A stretch of DNA of 46,447 nucleotides, from NCBI GenBank assembly GCA_019243635.1, contig JAFAUB010000033.1, positions 1 through 46,447 on the forward strand. The letters run 5' to 3'. The stretch comes from Pseudonocardiales bacterium. GTDB taxonomy: Bacteria; Actinomycetota; Actinomycetes; Mycobacteriales; Pseudonocardiaceae. The notes beneath the pieces were generated by a model that did no database searches, was not told where the DNA came from, and saw only the letters and a program-made list of their open reading frames with translations. Positions within the stretch are counted from its first letter, which is position 1, and every line of letters starts with the position of its first letter. The translations under genes and the position numbers were made by a program. Of this stretch, positions 22,638 through 31,050 are shown piece by piece.

Positions 22638-23341
22638 ATGCTTCGCGTTGAGAGGGCGACCGTCGTGATCACCAGGTCGGTGCCGCGCAGCCAGCGACCG
22701 TCCATGCGGATCAGCGTCTCGCCGGTGATGGTCGGTGCGGCCACCAGTAGGCGGGCGGAGAAGGTACCTCCAGCTGGGTCGTCCGTGCTGGTGTTGAGGG
22801 TGACGGCGGCGTCCTCGAACCCCAGCCAGCTGCGGGTCAGCGGGAACCATGCCTTGTACACCGCCTCCTTGGCGCAGAACAGGATGCGGTCCCAACATGT
22901 CGCACCGTCCGCCGCGGCCAGCTCGGACAGGCTGTCCTGCTCCTCGTCCAGGGTGATCACGTCCAGGACACCCGCCGGCAGTGGTCGGTGCGGTTCGGCA
23001 TCGATTCCCAGCGTGCGCAGATCACCGCTGCGAGCAACGGCCGCGGCCCGGTAACCACCGCAGTGGGTCATGCTGCCCACGACGCCTGGTGGCCACTGCG
23101 GCTCCCCTCGCTCGCCGGGCAGCACTGACGCCGGTGGCAGGCCGAGCCGGCGCAGGGCCTGCCGGGCGCAGTGCCGGACGGTGCGGAACTCACGACGCCG
23201 CTTGTCCACGGCGCGGCTGATCACTTCTGCTTCGCCCGGGTACAGCACCGCCTCGGGTGGGTCGTCGAACGCCTCGGCGCTGGCCACCGCATCGGGAAGG
23301 ATCTTCTCGATCAACTCGGCTCCCGCCGCTTGCAAGATCAC
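22616..23341 (-). CDS. pptT: 4'-phosphopantetheinyl transferase (EntD/PptT-like)
   Basis: 241 residues. It moves the phosphopantetheine arm of CoA to acyl/peptidyl carrier proteins. The family motifs are in order: VGSMTHCGGYRAAAV (about 90), LGIDAEPH (about 112, Mg-binding aspartate and glutamate) and FCAKEAVYKAWF (about 155, catalytic glutamate and lysine). N-terminal residues resemble the EntD/PptT group that modifies PKS and NRPS carriers. It stands alone: upstream is a 448-base divergent gap, downstream the Pit gene. The symbol is given for similarity to mycobacterial PptT; another Sfp-type subgroup cannot be excluded. Confidence 0.9.
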   Translation of the reverse strand: MILQAAGAELIEKILPDAVASAEAFDDPPEAVLYPGEAEVISRAVDKRRREFRTVRHCARQALRRLGLPPASVLPGERGEPQWPPGVVGSMTHCGGYRAAAVARSGDLRTLGIDAEPHRPLPAGVLDVITLDEEQDSLSELAAADGATCWDRILFCAKEAVYKAWFPLTRSWLGFEDAAVTLNTSTDDPAGGTFSARLLVAAPTITGETLIRMDGRWLRGTDLVITTVALSTRSMIDESEP

Positions 23342-23789
23342 AGTGAACCGCCATTCGAAGCAACTCCGTGGGCGCTACGCGCCGCCTTGAGGGAAAACGG
23401 GGCGACCGCCGGTCGGCTAGACCTAGACATCGTCGCTGTCTCTGTTGTCTCTCGTTGTCTCTGTTGTGGCGCTGCGAGCCGTGAGCCGACTTGAGGCTGG
23501 GCGTCGAGGGCAGCCGTCGACGGCGACCTGACTCGGCGGCACTCCACCCCCGGGCGTTCGTGCTCGAGACAGGTTCGTGCTCGAGGTGGTCAGCCAGTGT
23601 CAAGCGTGGGTCCCAGCCGAGGAACACCGTGCGCTGAGTTCAACCCTCGCCCCGGACTCCGGACAGCCGCACATGCACCATATGCCTTTCCCACAACGGC
23701 GTGGTGTGCGCATACTGTCACTATGGCACAAGCGAGACAGTACCTGTGAGCGACTTGTGAGCATTGCCAGTACCGCGGATACTGCGCGT
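23342..23789. other. Divergent intergenic region between pptT and ridA-like gene
   Basis: 448 bases with no supported gene. It holds two copies of TGTCTCTGTTGT (23437-23448 and 23456-23467, period 19) on the pptT side, an inverted repeat ACTGTC (23714-23719) / GACAGT (23736-23741), and the promoter of the Rid gene at 23755-23783. The frame upstream of the Rid start is open but its sequence is not protein-like and the promoter lies within it. Confidence 0.6.
23755..23783 (+). promoter_or_regulatory. Promoter of the Rid-family gene, leaderless type
   Basis: TTGTGA (23755-23760), 17-base spacer, GATACT (23778-23783), then six bases to ATG 23790. The distance to the start codon equals that in front of lpqY and padR, so this message should also be leaderless. 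The inverted repeat ending at 23741 lies 13 bases upstream of the -35 box and could serve as an operator. Confidence 0.65.
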
Positions 23790-24197
23790 ATGGCAACGAC
23801 TGGCGCCAGACCATCGGCACTGCGACGCATCGACGGCGACCCTGACTGGTACGAACCTTACAACATCTCACTGGCGATTCAGGCGGGGAACCTGCTCTTC
23901 GTCTCCGGACAGGCCGGCATCGACGAGCACGGCAGGACGGCGGCCCCGGACTTCGACACCCAGGCTCGGCGCGCACTCGCGAACCTGGCGACCGTGCTCG
24001 ACCGGGCCGGCGCGAGCCTCGCCGACGTCGCCAAAGTGACGATCATGGTCACCGACATGGCCTATCTCGACGACATCATCAGGCTGCGCGCCGAGTTCTT
24101 CACCGAGCCCTATCCCGCGGACACCCTCATCCAGGTGGCCGGGCTCGCGCAGCCGGACTGGCTAGTCGAGATCGACGCGATCGCGGTGGTGCCCTGA
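23790..24197 (+). CDS. Rid (YjgF/YER057c/UK114) family protein lacking the catalytic arginine
   Basis: 135 residues; fold markers are LLFVSGQAGID near residue 36, ARRALANLATVLDRAGASLADVAKVTIMVTD (residues 67-97) and the closing VEIDAIAVV. In enamine/imine deaminases of the RidA group the PARxxV segment carries an essential arginine; here the segment reads YPADTLIQV, aspartate 111 replacing it. It therefore belongs to one of the Rid groups without proven deaminase activity. ATG 23790 is fixed by the promoter six bases upstream. The last 71 bases overlap, tail to tail, the end of the GT9 gene of the glycan cluster. Confidence 0.85.
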   Translation: MATTGARPSALRRIDGDPDWYEPYNISLAIQAGNLLFVSGQAGIDEHGRTAAPDFDTQARRALANLATVLDRAGASLADVAKVTIMVTDMAYLDDIIRLRAEFFTEPYPADTLIQVAGLAQPDWLVEIDAIAVVP

Positions 24198-25131
24198 GCC
24201 GCTCCAGGGCTCCGGCGGTCAGTCGCTCGGCGGCGGCGATGACCTCGGCGGTGGTGATGCGGAGCAGGCCCGGGTCGGGCTGGTCCGCGAAGGTGTCGCC
24301 GGTGGTGCCGGCCCACAGCGCCACATGGTGGAGATGCTCCGGGGGTGGGCCCCAGTGCCGCGGTGATACCGGGCCGAAGAGCACCACCGAGGGCGTGCTG
24401 TAGGCGGTGGCGAGGTGGGCGATGCCGGTATCACCGGACACCACCAGCGACGCGTCGGCGACCAGCGCGGCGAGCTGGGACAACGTCGTGCGGCCGGCGA
24501 GCACCGAGTCCTCGGGTAGGTCGGCTGCGGCGGCTAGGTGGGTGGCGAGTGCCCGCTGGTCCGCGCTGCCGGTCACCACCACCCGTCGCCCGGCTCTGAC
24601 CAACCGGCGGGCCACCGCCGCGTACCGGTCGACGGGCCAGCGCCGGGCGGCGAACCCGCAGCCGGGATGCACGATGACCGCTCCCGGTGCTGGGCTCGGT
24701 GTCGAAGGTCGGGCCAACCGCAGATCAGACGGGTCGGCGGTGATGCCGAAGTACTCGAGCAGCCGGCACCACCTGTGCACCTCGTGCAGGTCGCCGTCCC
24801 ACTGCGGGCCCGACTCCCCGGGGCCGGCATGGGTGAGCAGGACGGTGGGCAGGAGCGCGCGAAGGACGCGGATGCTCTGCGGCCCCCGTCCATGCAGGTT
24901 CACCGCGACGGCCGGCGGCGCATGGCGCCAGCGCAGCGGACCCAGACACGCACTGGGCAACAGATCCTCCACGGCCGCGGTGAGCACGGCCAGCTCGCGC
25001 AGCGGCGCCGGGGCGGCCAGCACCAGGCGATGGTCGGGGTACGCCGACCGCAGGCCGCGCAGCGCCGGCACCGCAGTCAGCAGGTCACCGAGCCCCAGCG
25101 CGCGGAGCACCAGCACCGTGGGACGGCTCAC
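24127..25131 (-). CDS. Glycosyltransferase family 9 (heptosyltransferase-like)
   Basis: 334 residues from GTG 25131, which overlaps the stop of the SDR gene (GTGA). N-terminal LVLRALGLGDLLTAVPALRGLR is the GT9 opening (GxGDxLxxxP); the C-terminal donor domain has VIVHPGCGFAARRWP (about 160) and VVSGDTGIAHLATAYSTPSVVLFGP (about 255), as in ADP-heptose:LPS heptosyltransferases. There is no LPS in this type of organism, but the ADP-heptose synthesis genes sit directly upstream, so transfer of heptose to another acceptor is likely. It is the last gene of the minus-strand run. The tail after residue 310 is arginine-rich. Confidence 0.88.
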   Translation of the reverse strand: MSRPTVLVLRALGLGDLLTAVPALRGLRSAYPDHRLVLAAPAPLRELAVLTAAVEDLLPSACLGPLRWRHAPPAVAVNLHGRGPQSIRVLRALLPTVLLTHAGPGESGPQWDGDLHEVHRWCRLLEYFGITADPSDLRLARPSTPSPAPGAVIVHPGCGFAARRWPVDRYAAVARRLVRAGRRVVVTGSADQRALATHLAAAADLPEDSVLAGRTTLSQLAALVADASLVVSGDTGIAHLATAYSTPSVVLFGPVSPRHWGPPPEHLHHVALWAGTTGDTFADQPDPGLLRITTAEVIAAAERLTAGALERLRAPPRSRRSRLASPAARARPPG

Positions 25132-25817
25132 GGCCAGGACGACTCCTGCGATGGGCAGACCACCATCTCTCGCAGTTCGCATCCGGGTGGTTGGCGCAGA
25201 GCGTGGATCACCGCCGCCGCCACGTCCTCCGGGCGGTTGAGCTTGGCGTCCGGCGGTGGCTTGTACCGCTCATCGCGGCCGTCGAAGAACGCGGTGTGCA
25301 TGCCGCCGGGGATCAGCAACGTCACCCCGATCCGCCCGGCGGTTTCCACGGCCAGCGCGCGAGTGAAGCCGATCACGCCGAACTTGGCGGCGCAGTAGGC
25401 CGTCGCGTCGGGAAGTACCCGGAGCCCGAGGGTGGACGAGCAGGTCACCACCGTCCCCCGGGAGCGCTCGAGATGCGGCAGCGCGGCCCGTACCACCCTG
25501 GCGGTACCGAGCAGGTTGACCTCAACCACCCGTTCCCACTCCTCGGCGGGCACCTCGCCGAACGGGCCGCAGGAGTCGATCCCGGCGGCGGTGAACACCG
25601 CCTGCAGCCGGCCGCCGCCGGCCGCCACCAGCGCCGCGACGGCGTTCTCGGTGGCGGTCCGGTCGGCCAGGTCGGCCTGCACGTGGTCCACCTCGACCGA
25701 GGGGGCGTCGCGGTCGAGTACCAGCGGGCGCCCGCCGGCGGCGAGCACCGCCTGGGCGGTGGCCGCGCCGAGTCCCGAGGAGCCCCCGGTGATCAGCACA
25801 TTGCCCAGCGGCCTCAT
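25128..25817 (-). CDS. Short-chain dehydrogenase/reductase
   Basis: 229 residues, classical SDR: LITGGSSGLGAATA (NAD(P) loop) at the N-terminus, the N-A-G equivalent TAAGI near residue 87, catalytic serine in TCSSTLG and YCAAK (Tyr/Lys) near residue 148. ATG 25817 follows GGAAGGAGAGC. It lies 35 bases after hldE and overlaps the next GT9 gene, so it belongs to the glycan operon. It could oxidise or reduce a sugar or nucleotide sugar; it is a classical SDR, not the extended type of HldD, so it should not be taken as the missing heptose epimerase. Confidence 0.87.
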   Translation of the reverse strand: MRPLGNVLITGGSSGLGAATAQAVLAAGGRPLVLDRDAPSVEVDHVQADLADRTATENAVAALVAAGGGRLQAVFTAAGIDSCGPFGEVPAEEWERVVEVNLLGTARVVRAALPHLERSRGTVVTCSSTLGLRVLPDATAYCAAKFGVIGFTRALAVETAGRIGVTLLIPGGMHTAFFDGRDERYKPPPDAKLNRPEDVAAAVIHALRQPPGCELREMVVCPSQESSWP

Positions 25818-25852
25818 CTGCTCTCCTTCCTCAGGCGCCGGATCTCTGCTTC

Positions 25853-27256
25853 TCACGCGGACCGCGCGGCGCAGACAAGCCGGCTCGTCGAGTACCCGCC
25901 GAGCAGCGGGATGATCACGACCTGCCCGCCGTGCCGGTGCACCATGGACGCCTCGGGCAGCTCGTCCATGGTGTAGTCGCCACCTTTGACCCACAGGTCG
26001 GGCCGCAGCGTCTCGAGCAGCGCGGTGGGAGTGTCCTCGTCGAACATGATCACCGCATCGACCGGCTCCAGCGCTTTCAGCAGCGCGATCCGGTCGGCTG
26101 CGGGCACGATCGGCCGGCCGGGGCCCTTGCGGCGGCGCACCGACTCGTCGGAGTTGACGCACACCACCAGGGCGTCACCCAGCGCCCGGGCCTGCCTGAG
26201 CAGGCTGAGATGCCCGGGGTGCAGCAGGTCGAAGCAGCCGCCGGTGGCCACCAGCCGGCCGCCACGATGACGCAGCCGTGCCACGACCTCCACCGCGGAC
26301 ACCCCGAGGGACTGTGCCCACCCGGTGGGCGGTGACCCGGTGGGCGGCGAGCTGACCGAGGCGGCGCCCCCGTCTGCGACGAACCGCGACGCGGCGTGGA
26401 CTGCGGCCGCCACGGCCGCCCTGACTGAGCTGGTGACGAGCAGAGCGCCGGTGACGGCCGCGGCGAAGGCGTCGCCCGCACCGCAGGGGTCGCAGTCGGG
26501 AGGGATCTCGATCTCAGGCACGGGAACGGCCGAACATCCCTGCGCCGTGGCCAGTGCAGCGCCGCGGGCACCGAGCGTGATCGCCACCGCGTCGCACCGC
26601 CACCGTGCGCGCAGCGCCGCGGCGGCCGCAAGTCCGACGGCTGGGGTGGACGTCGACCTGGCCTCGGCCGGGCGGGGCAGGGAGCTCACCGCCTCGGTCT
26701 CATTGGGCGTTACCAGGCGGCACCCAGGCACCGGTGGGGCTCCCCGTGGGTGCGGGTCCCACACCACGGGCACCCGGCGGACCAGCCCGACGAGGGCCTC
26801 CCGGACGGTGGGATCGGCGGTGACGTCGCGCCCGTAGTCGCAGACCAGTACCGCCTCGGCGCGGCACAGCACGTCCGTGAAGCCGTCGCGTCCCGGTGCG
26901 CCGGCGGCCCGGCCGTCACCGGCGTCGACCCGCAGCAGCGAACGGCCCGCAGCGCGGATCCTGGTCTTGCACACCGTCGCGCCGCGCAACGGCATCCGTA
27001 CCACCTCGACGTGGGCGGCGAGCAGGTCGGCAAGCAGCCGAGCCGCCGGGTCGACGCCCAGCGCGGTCACCAGCAGGACATCATGGCCGGCCCGGGCGGC
27101 CAGCAGCGCCGCTAGACCCGCCCCACCGGGGCGCCAACGCTGCTCCCGGACGTCCACGACAGGAACCGGCGCGTCCGGGCACAGCCGGTCCACCGTGCCC
27201 TCGACATCGCTGTCCAGCAGCGAGTCGCCGAGCACCACCAGCCGGGAGCCGGTCAT
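25853..27256 (-). CDS. hldE: Bifunctional heptose-7-phosphate kinase / heptose-1-phosphate adenylyltransferase
   Basis: 467 residues. PfkB/ribokinase-type kinase domain 1-310: LVVLGDSLLDSDVEG at the start, VTPNETEA, and the anion hole/catalytic base DPCGAGDAFAAAV (about 260). Nucleotidyltransferase domain from residue 334: VATGGCFDLLHPGHLSLL (HxGH), VCVNSDESVRRRKG and VKGGDYTMDELPE, ending PLLGGYSTS as in HldE. It phosphorylates D-glycero-D-manno-heptose-7-phosphate at C1 (beta form) and, after GmhB action, adenylylates it. ATG 27256 overlaps the gmhA stop by four bases. A serine/proline/glycine-rich linker joins the domains (about 295-320). Confidence 0.93.
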   Translation of the reverse strand: MTGSRLVVLGDSLLDSDVEGTVDRLCPDAPVPVVDVREQRWRPGGAGLAALLAARAGHDVLLVTALGVDPAARLLADLLAAHVEVVRMPLRGATVCKTRIRAAGRSLLRVDAGDGRAAGAPGRDGFTDVLCRAEAVLVCDYGRDVTADPTVREALVGLVRRVPVVWDPHPRGAPPVPGCRLVTPNETEAVSSLPRPAEARSTSTPAVGLAAAAALRARWRCDAVAITLGARGAALATAQGCSAVPVPEIEIPPDCDPCGAGDAFAAAVTGALLVTSSVRAAVAAAVHAASRFVADGGAASVSSPPTGSPPTGWAQSLGVSAVEVVARLRHRGGRLVATGGCFDLLHPGHLSLLRQARALGDALVVCVNSDESVRRRKGPGRPIVPAADRIALLKALEPVDAVIMFDEDTPTALLETLRPDLWVKGGDYTMDELPEASMVHRHGGQVVIIPLLGGYSTSRLVCAARSA

Positions 27257-27834
27257 AGCTGCGGCTTCGGCGCGACAACGCCCAGCGCGTGGTCGATCGC
27301 GATGCACAGCGCGTGCACGAGGACGAGGTGGACCTCCTGCACGGTGGCGGCGCTGGGAGCCTCCACCGCGATCGCGTCATCGCAGAGAGCGGCCAGCGTG
27401 TTGGGGGCTGGCCCGGTCAGTGCCCACGCGGTCATGCCGACCTCGTGGGCCGCCTTGGCCGCGGAGATCACATTGCGGCTGGCGCCGCTGGTGGACAGCG
27501 CGATCAGTACGTCACCGGGGCGCCCGTGCGCGAAGACCTGCCGAGCGAACGACTCGTGCCCGCCGTAGTCGTTGCCGATCGCGGTGAGTGCGGAGGTGTC
27601 GGCGTGCAGGGCGATCGCGGACAACGGGCGCCGCTCGTGCAGGAACCGGCCGACGAGCTCGCCGGTGAGGTGCTGGGCCTCGGCGGCGCTACCGCCGTTC
27701 CCGCAGGCGAGCAACCGCCCGCCGCTATCCAGCACACCGGCCAGATGACCTCCCCATGCCTCGATCCATGCGTCGGCGATGCCCTCCATCCGGGTCAGGG
27801 CGACCCGCAGCGCCGCGAAGTGCTCGCGACTCAT
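27253..27834 (-). CDS. gmhA: Sedoheptulose-7-phosphate isomerase
   Basis: 193 residues, single SIS domain. CGNGGSAAEAQHLTGELVGRF (about 44-64) is the GmhA substrate loop; LIALSTSGASRNVISA is the second SIS phosphate loop (about 110); EVHLVLVHALC contributes the C-terminal metal/active-site histidine. It turns sedoheptulose-7-phosphate into D-glycero-D-manno-heptose-7-phosphate, the first step to ADP-heptose. It overlaps both neighbours by four bases (GT4 upstream, hldE downstream). DiaA-type SIS proteins are similar, but the hldE partner settles the assignment. Confidence 0.93.
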   Translation of the reverse strand: MSREHFAALRVALTRMEGIADAWIEAWGGHLAGVLDSGGRLLACGNGGSAAEAQHLTGELVGRFLHERRPLSAIALHADTSALTAIGNDYGGHESFARQVFAHGRPGDVLIALSTSGASRNVISAAKAAHEVGMTAWALTGPAPNTLAALCDDAIAVEAPSAATVQEVHLVLVHALCIAIDHALGVVAPKPQL

Positions 27835-29045
27835 GACTGGCCGCCCTTCACGGTGGCCCTCGGTGCCTCAGTACCGGCCAGCACCCGGCGGTAGAGCAGC
27901 TCAGTCTCATCCGCAACGCGGCCCCAGCCGTAGCGGGACCGCGCCCGGGCCGCCGCGGCCGAGCCGATCGCGGCCAGCCTGCCGGGGTCGGCGAGCAGTT
28001 CCCGCAGCCGTTGCGCCAGTGCGGCGGGGTCGCGTGGCGGCACCAGCGCGCCGGTGCGGCCGTCCAGGACGGTGTCCAGGTGCCCGCCCACCGCGGAGGC
28101 GACCACCGGCACACCACAGGCCATCGCCTCCAGCGGCACCATCCCGAACGGTTCGTACCACGGCACGCTGACCACCACGTCCGCTGAGCGCAGCAGCGCG
28201 GGAACGTCCGCCCGGGCGACCCGGCCGACGAGGCGCACCCGGTCGCGCACCCCGCGCGCCTGCGCGAGGGCCGCCAACCTCGCCAGCTCCGTGTCCGCGA
28301 TCGCGTCCCCGCCGCCCGCGATGACCAGCTCCGCGCCGGGTACCTCGGACAGCGCGCGAACCGTGGTCTCGACGCCCTTGCGTTCGACCAGCCGCCCGAG
28401 GGACAGGATGCGGTGCCGGCCGCCCCGCGCCGCCCGCGGCCCCTTCGGGGTGAACCGGTCGAGGTCGACCCCGCACGGCACCACGGCGACCCGCTGCGGC
28501 GGCATGCCCAGGGCGGCGAGCTCGGTCACCTCGTCCGAGCAGGTCGCCACCACCAGCGCCGCGTCCCGCGCCAGCCCGGCCTCCAGCCGCAGTCGCGACG
28601 GCGGGCTGGGGTCTGACGGGCCCTGGTGCCGCCGCTTGACGATGCCGAGCGCATGGAAGGTCTGCAGCACGGGGATGCCGGTGCCGCGCGCGCCGCGATG
28701 AGCGGCCAGCCCGCTCATCCAGAAGTGCGCGTGCGCCACCTCCGGCGGCTCCGCCAGCCACCGCCGCGCGAGGTGGTCGCCGAACTCGGGCATATAGGGC
28801 AGTAACACGTCTTTGGGCAGGGTGCTGGCGGGTCCGGCGGGTACGTGCTCGACGGTCACCCCAGGACCCGCGCGGACCCGGTCGGGCAGCTGGGGATCGT
28901 CGCGTCGGGTGTACACGGTCACGTGGTGCCCGCGCTCGCCCAGGGCTCGCGCGAGGTGTCCGACGTGCACGTTCTGGCCACCTGAGTCAGCCCCACCGAT
29001 CACCGCGAGCGGGCTGGCGTGCTCGGAGACCAGGTCGATCCTCAT
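27831..29045 (-). CDS. Glycosyltransferase family 4 (sucrose-phosphate-synthase-like)
   Basis: 404 residues, GT-B fold. N-terminal SEHASPLAVIGGADSGGQNVHV is the loop typical for GT4 enzymes of the sucrose-synthase/SPS and MshA branch. The C-terminal donor domain has RILSLGRLVERKGVETTV (about 210) and WYEPFGMVPLEAMACGVPVVASAVGG, with the E-x7-E element. It lies between a second transferase and gmhA, all overlapping by four bases. Donor and acceptor are unknown; given the neighbours, the acceptor is likely the growing heptose glycan. Confidence 0.88.
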   Translation of the reverse strand: MRIDLVSEHASPLAVIGGADSGGQNVHVGHLARALGERGHHVTVYTRRDDPQLPDRVRAGPGVTVEHVPAGPASTLPKDVLLPYMPEFGDHLARRWLAEPPEVAHAHFWMSGLAAHRGARGTGIPVLQTFHALGIVKRRHQGPSDPSPPSRLRLEAGLARDAALVVATCSDEVTELAALGMPPQRVAVVPCGVDLDRFTPKGPRAARGGRHRILSLGRLVERKGVETTVRALSEVPGAELVIAGGGDAIADTELARLAALAQARGVRDRVRLVGRVARADVPALLRSADVVVSVPWYEPFGMVPLEAMACGVPVVASAVGGHLDTVLDGRTGALVPPRDPAALAQRLRELLADPGRLAAIGSAAAARARSRYGWGRVADETELLYRRVLAGTEAPRATVKGGQS

Positions 29046-29992
29046 CGGCGCAGCTCCTTCAGCAACTGGTCCCAGTCGGTACAGAACCGGTCGAGTGAGT
29101 ACCTCCGGCGGGCGGCGGCCCTGGCCGCCAGGCCGAGGTGGCGGGCCAGGTCAGGGTCGGCGACAACGGCGCGCAGAGCCTCGGCGAGCAGGTCGACCCG
29201 GGTGGACACCACACCCGCATCCGGTGGCACCGCCGCTAGGACCTCGGTGGTCGCCAGCGCGACCACCGGCATGCCCAGGTGCATGGCTTCGAGCAGGGAC
29301 AGGCCCAGCGAGGTCCAACGGACCGGGTGCAGATAGACCCTGCGGCGGGCGAGCTCGGCGTGCATCCGGGACTGTGGCCAGTCCTCGAACGTCGCGATCC
29401 GCTCGTGTCGCGGCAACGTGGAGACCGCCATGCCGAAGACGTCCAGCGGTGCCTGGGCGGCGAAGCGGGGCAGCAGGTCGGTGCCGGTGACCCGCCCTCG
29501 GCGGACCGGTTCGTTGATCACGACGGCAGCGCGGCGGAGCTCCCCGGTGTAGCGGTAGCCGGGGTCGGGAACGCCGTGCTCGATCACCAGGGTCGGCGCC
29601 CGGCCGCAGTCCCAGAACAGCTCGTTGAACGGCGTGACGTGCACGACCGGGATGTCGGCTCGGTCGGCCATCGGATGCCGCGTGTTGGGCACATCGCCGC
29701 GCGGGGTGTTGTGCTCGACGTAGACGGCAGGCACCTCACGCCCTGGCCGGCGCCGCAGCCATTGCTCGGTGAGTTCCAGCTCGCGCGGGCACTGCAGCAC
29801 CACGACGTCGACCTGCGCATCGGCCAGCGCCGCTGGAGCGATCTCGACCGCACTCGGCGGCCAGTCGAAGGTCCGCGCCCGGCCGCGACCGTCGGCGTCG
29901 CGGTTCGGCGTCACCGGCACCAGGTAGGTGTGCGGCCCCTGGACGAACGCGGTGCTCCAGGAACCGTGGACATGCCAGTGCAGCACCCTCAT
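29042..29992 (-). CDS. Glycosyltransferase, GT4-like with short N-terminal domain
   Basis: 316 residues. The N-terminus MRVLHWHVHGSWSTAFVQG is characteristic of a group of actinobacterial transferases. YVEHNTPRGDVPNTRHP near residue 92 and the C-terminal RRVYLHPVRWTSLGLSLLEAMHLGMPVVAL (about 230) show the GT-B donor site. ATG 29992 overlaps the stop of the upstream GT9 gene (ATGA); the frame is open further upstream but only as antisense-like sequence. Exact sugar unknown. Confidence 0.82.
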   Translation of the reverse strand: MRVLHWHVHGSWSTAFVQGPHTYLVPVTPNRDADGRGRARTFDWPPSAVEIAPAALADAQVDVVVLQCPRELELTEQWLRRRPGREVPAVYVEHNTPRGDVPNTRHPMADRADIPVVHVTPFNELFWDCGRAPTLVIEHGVPDPGYRYTGELRRAAVVINEPVRRGRVTGTDLLPRFAAQAPLDVFGMAVSTLPRHERIATFEDWPQSRMHAELARRRVYLHPVRWTSLGLSLLEAMHLGMPVVALATTEVLAAVPPDAGVVSTRVDLLAEALRAVVADPDLARHLGLAARAAARRRYSLDRFCTDWDQLLKELRR

Positions 29993-31050
29993 GTGCGGGC
30001 CCCCGCCAGGGAGCTGACCGCCTCGACGACGTCGGCTGGACCCACCCTGGACAGGCACGGGTGACCGGGCACGGGGCAGTGCCGCGCGCGGGTGTCGCGG
30101 CAGGGCGCGTGCTGGTCGCCGAGCAGCACCGTCGGCACCCCATAAGGGGCCCACCGCGCGGCCGGCACCACCGGAGCGAACAGCGACACCACCGGTGTGC
30201 CCACCGCGGCGGCCAGATGCGCCGGCCCGGTGTTGCCGGCAACGACCACGCAGGCGTGCTCGAGCACGGCGGCCAACGTGCGCAGGTGGGTGCGACCGCC
30301 CAGGTCGACGCCGGTGTCGCCGGCGACTTCGGCGGTGAGGTGCCGCTCGCGGGCTGAGCCGGTGACGATGACCCGGTGCCCGGCGGCGGCCAGGGCGCGG
30401 ACGGCCCGCGCGCAGTGCCGCGCGGGCCACTCCCGGGCCGGGGCCGAGGCGCCCGGGTGCACCACGACGTACCCGGGCCTTCCGGTGAGGTGCTCGGCGG
30501 TGGGCAGCGGCCGGCGCACCGCGAGCCGCCCGTCGTCCCCGGCCGGCAGCCGGTAGCCGGCGGCACCGACCAGTTGCAGCGCCCGGTGCGCTTCCGGCGG
30601 GTCACCGTCGACACGGTGGCGCAGATCGAGCAGTGAGCCGGGGTAGTCCTCGCTGATCGCGCCGATCCAGCCGACTCCCGCCAGCCGCAGCAGCAGCGCT
30701 AAGGGGAGCGGGGACTGGTGGAAGGAGGTGAGCAGCAGGGCGGCGCGGGGCGCCTGCGCGCGCACCGCGTCCTGCAACGCGGCGACGTGCTCGGCCGTGA
30801 CGGGAGCGGGATCGGGGTCGATCCAGGGCGCGCACCACTCGATGATCCCGTCCACTCCGGGGAGCAGCTCCGCGGCCGCGCTCCCGTGCGGGCCGGTGAG
30901 CATCACCACCCTGTCGACGTGCGCGGCGACCGCTCGGACCGCAGGGCCTGCCAGCAGTACGTCCCCGGCGTTGTCCAAGCGGGCGGTCAGCACGGTGCCG
31001 CCCATCGGCGCCGTGTCCCCGGAGCCGGCGTTCACGGGATGGGCGCTCAT
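29989..31050 (-). CDS. Glycosyltransferase family 9, second copy
   Basis: 353 residues from ATG 31050. [22 protein letters not shown] near residue 20 is the GT9 opening; YVVVHPGASAPAREWPARH (about 200) and VVAGNTGPAHLAAAVGTPVVSLFAPVVPA (about 275) form the ADP-heptose site. A cysteine-rich end (PCRDTRARHCPVPGHPCL) resembles the C-terminus of other heptosyltransferases, where such cysteines recur. It is only distantly similar to the other GT9 gene at 24127, so two successive or different heptose transfers are probable. Coupled by four-base overlaps on both sides. Confidence 0.9.
   Translation of the reverse strand: MSAHPVNAGSGDTAPMGGTVLTARLDNAGDVLLAGPAVRAVAAHVDRVVMLTGPHGSAAAELLPGVDGIIEWCAPWIDPDPAPVTAEHVAALQDAVRAQAPRAALLLTSFHQSPLPLALLLRLAGVGWIGAISEDYPGSLLDLRHRVDGDPPEAHRALQLVGAAGYRLPAGDDGRLAVRRPLPTAEHLTGRPGYVVVHPGASAPAREWPARHCARAVRALAAAGHRVIVTGSARERHLTAEVAGDTGVDLGGRTHLRTLAAVLEHACVVVAGNTGPAHLAAAVGTPVVSLFAPVVPAARWAPYGVPTVLLGDQHAPCRDTRARHCPVPGHPCLSRVGPADVVEAVSSLAGART

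Noticed and set aside
23577..23789. Upstream extension of the Rid protein to 206 residues
   Set aside because: The extension contains the promoter and lacks similarity to the family, whose N-terminus fits ATG 23790.
25128..25817. SDR as HldD (ADP-heptose epimerase)
   Set aside because: 229 residues with the classical SDR layout and YCAAK; HldD is an extended SDR of about 310 residues.
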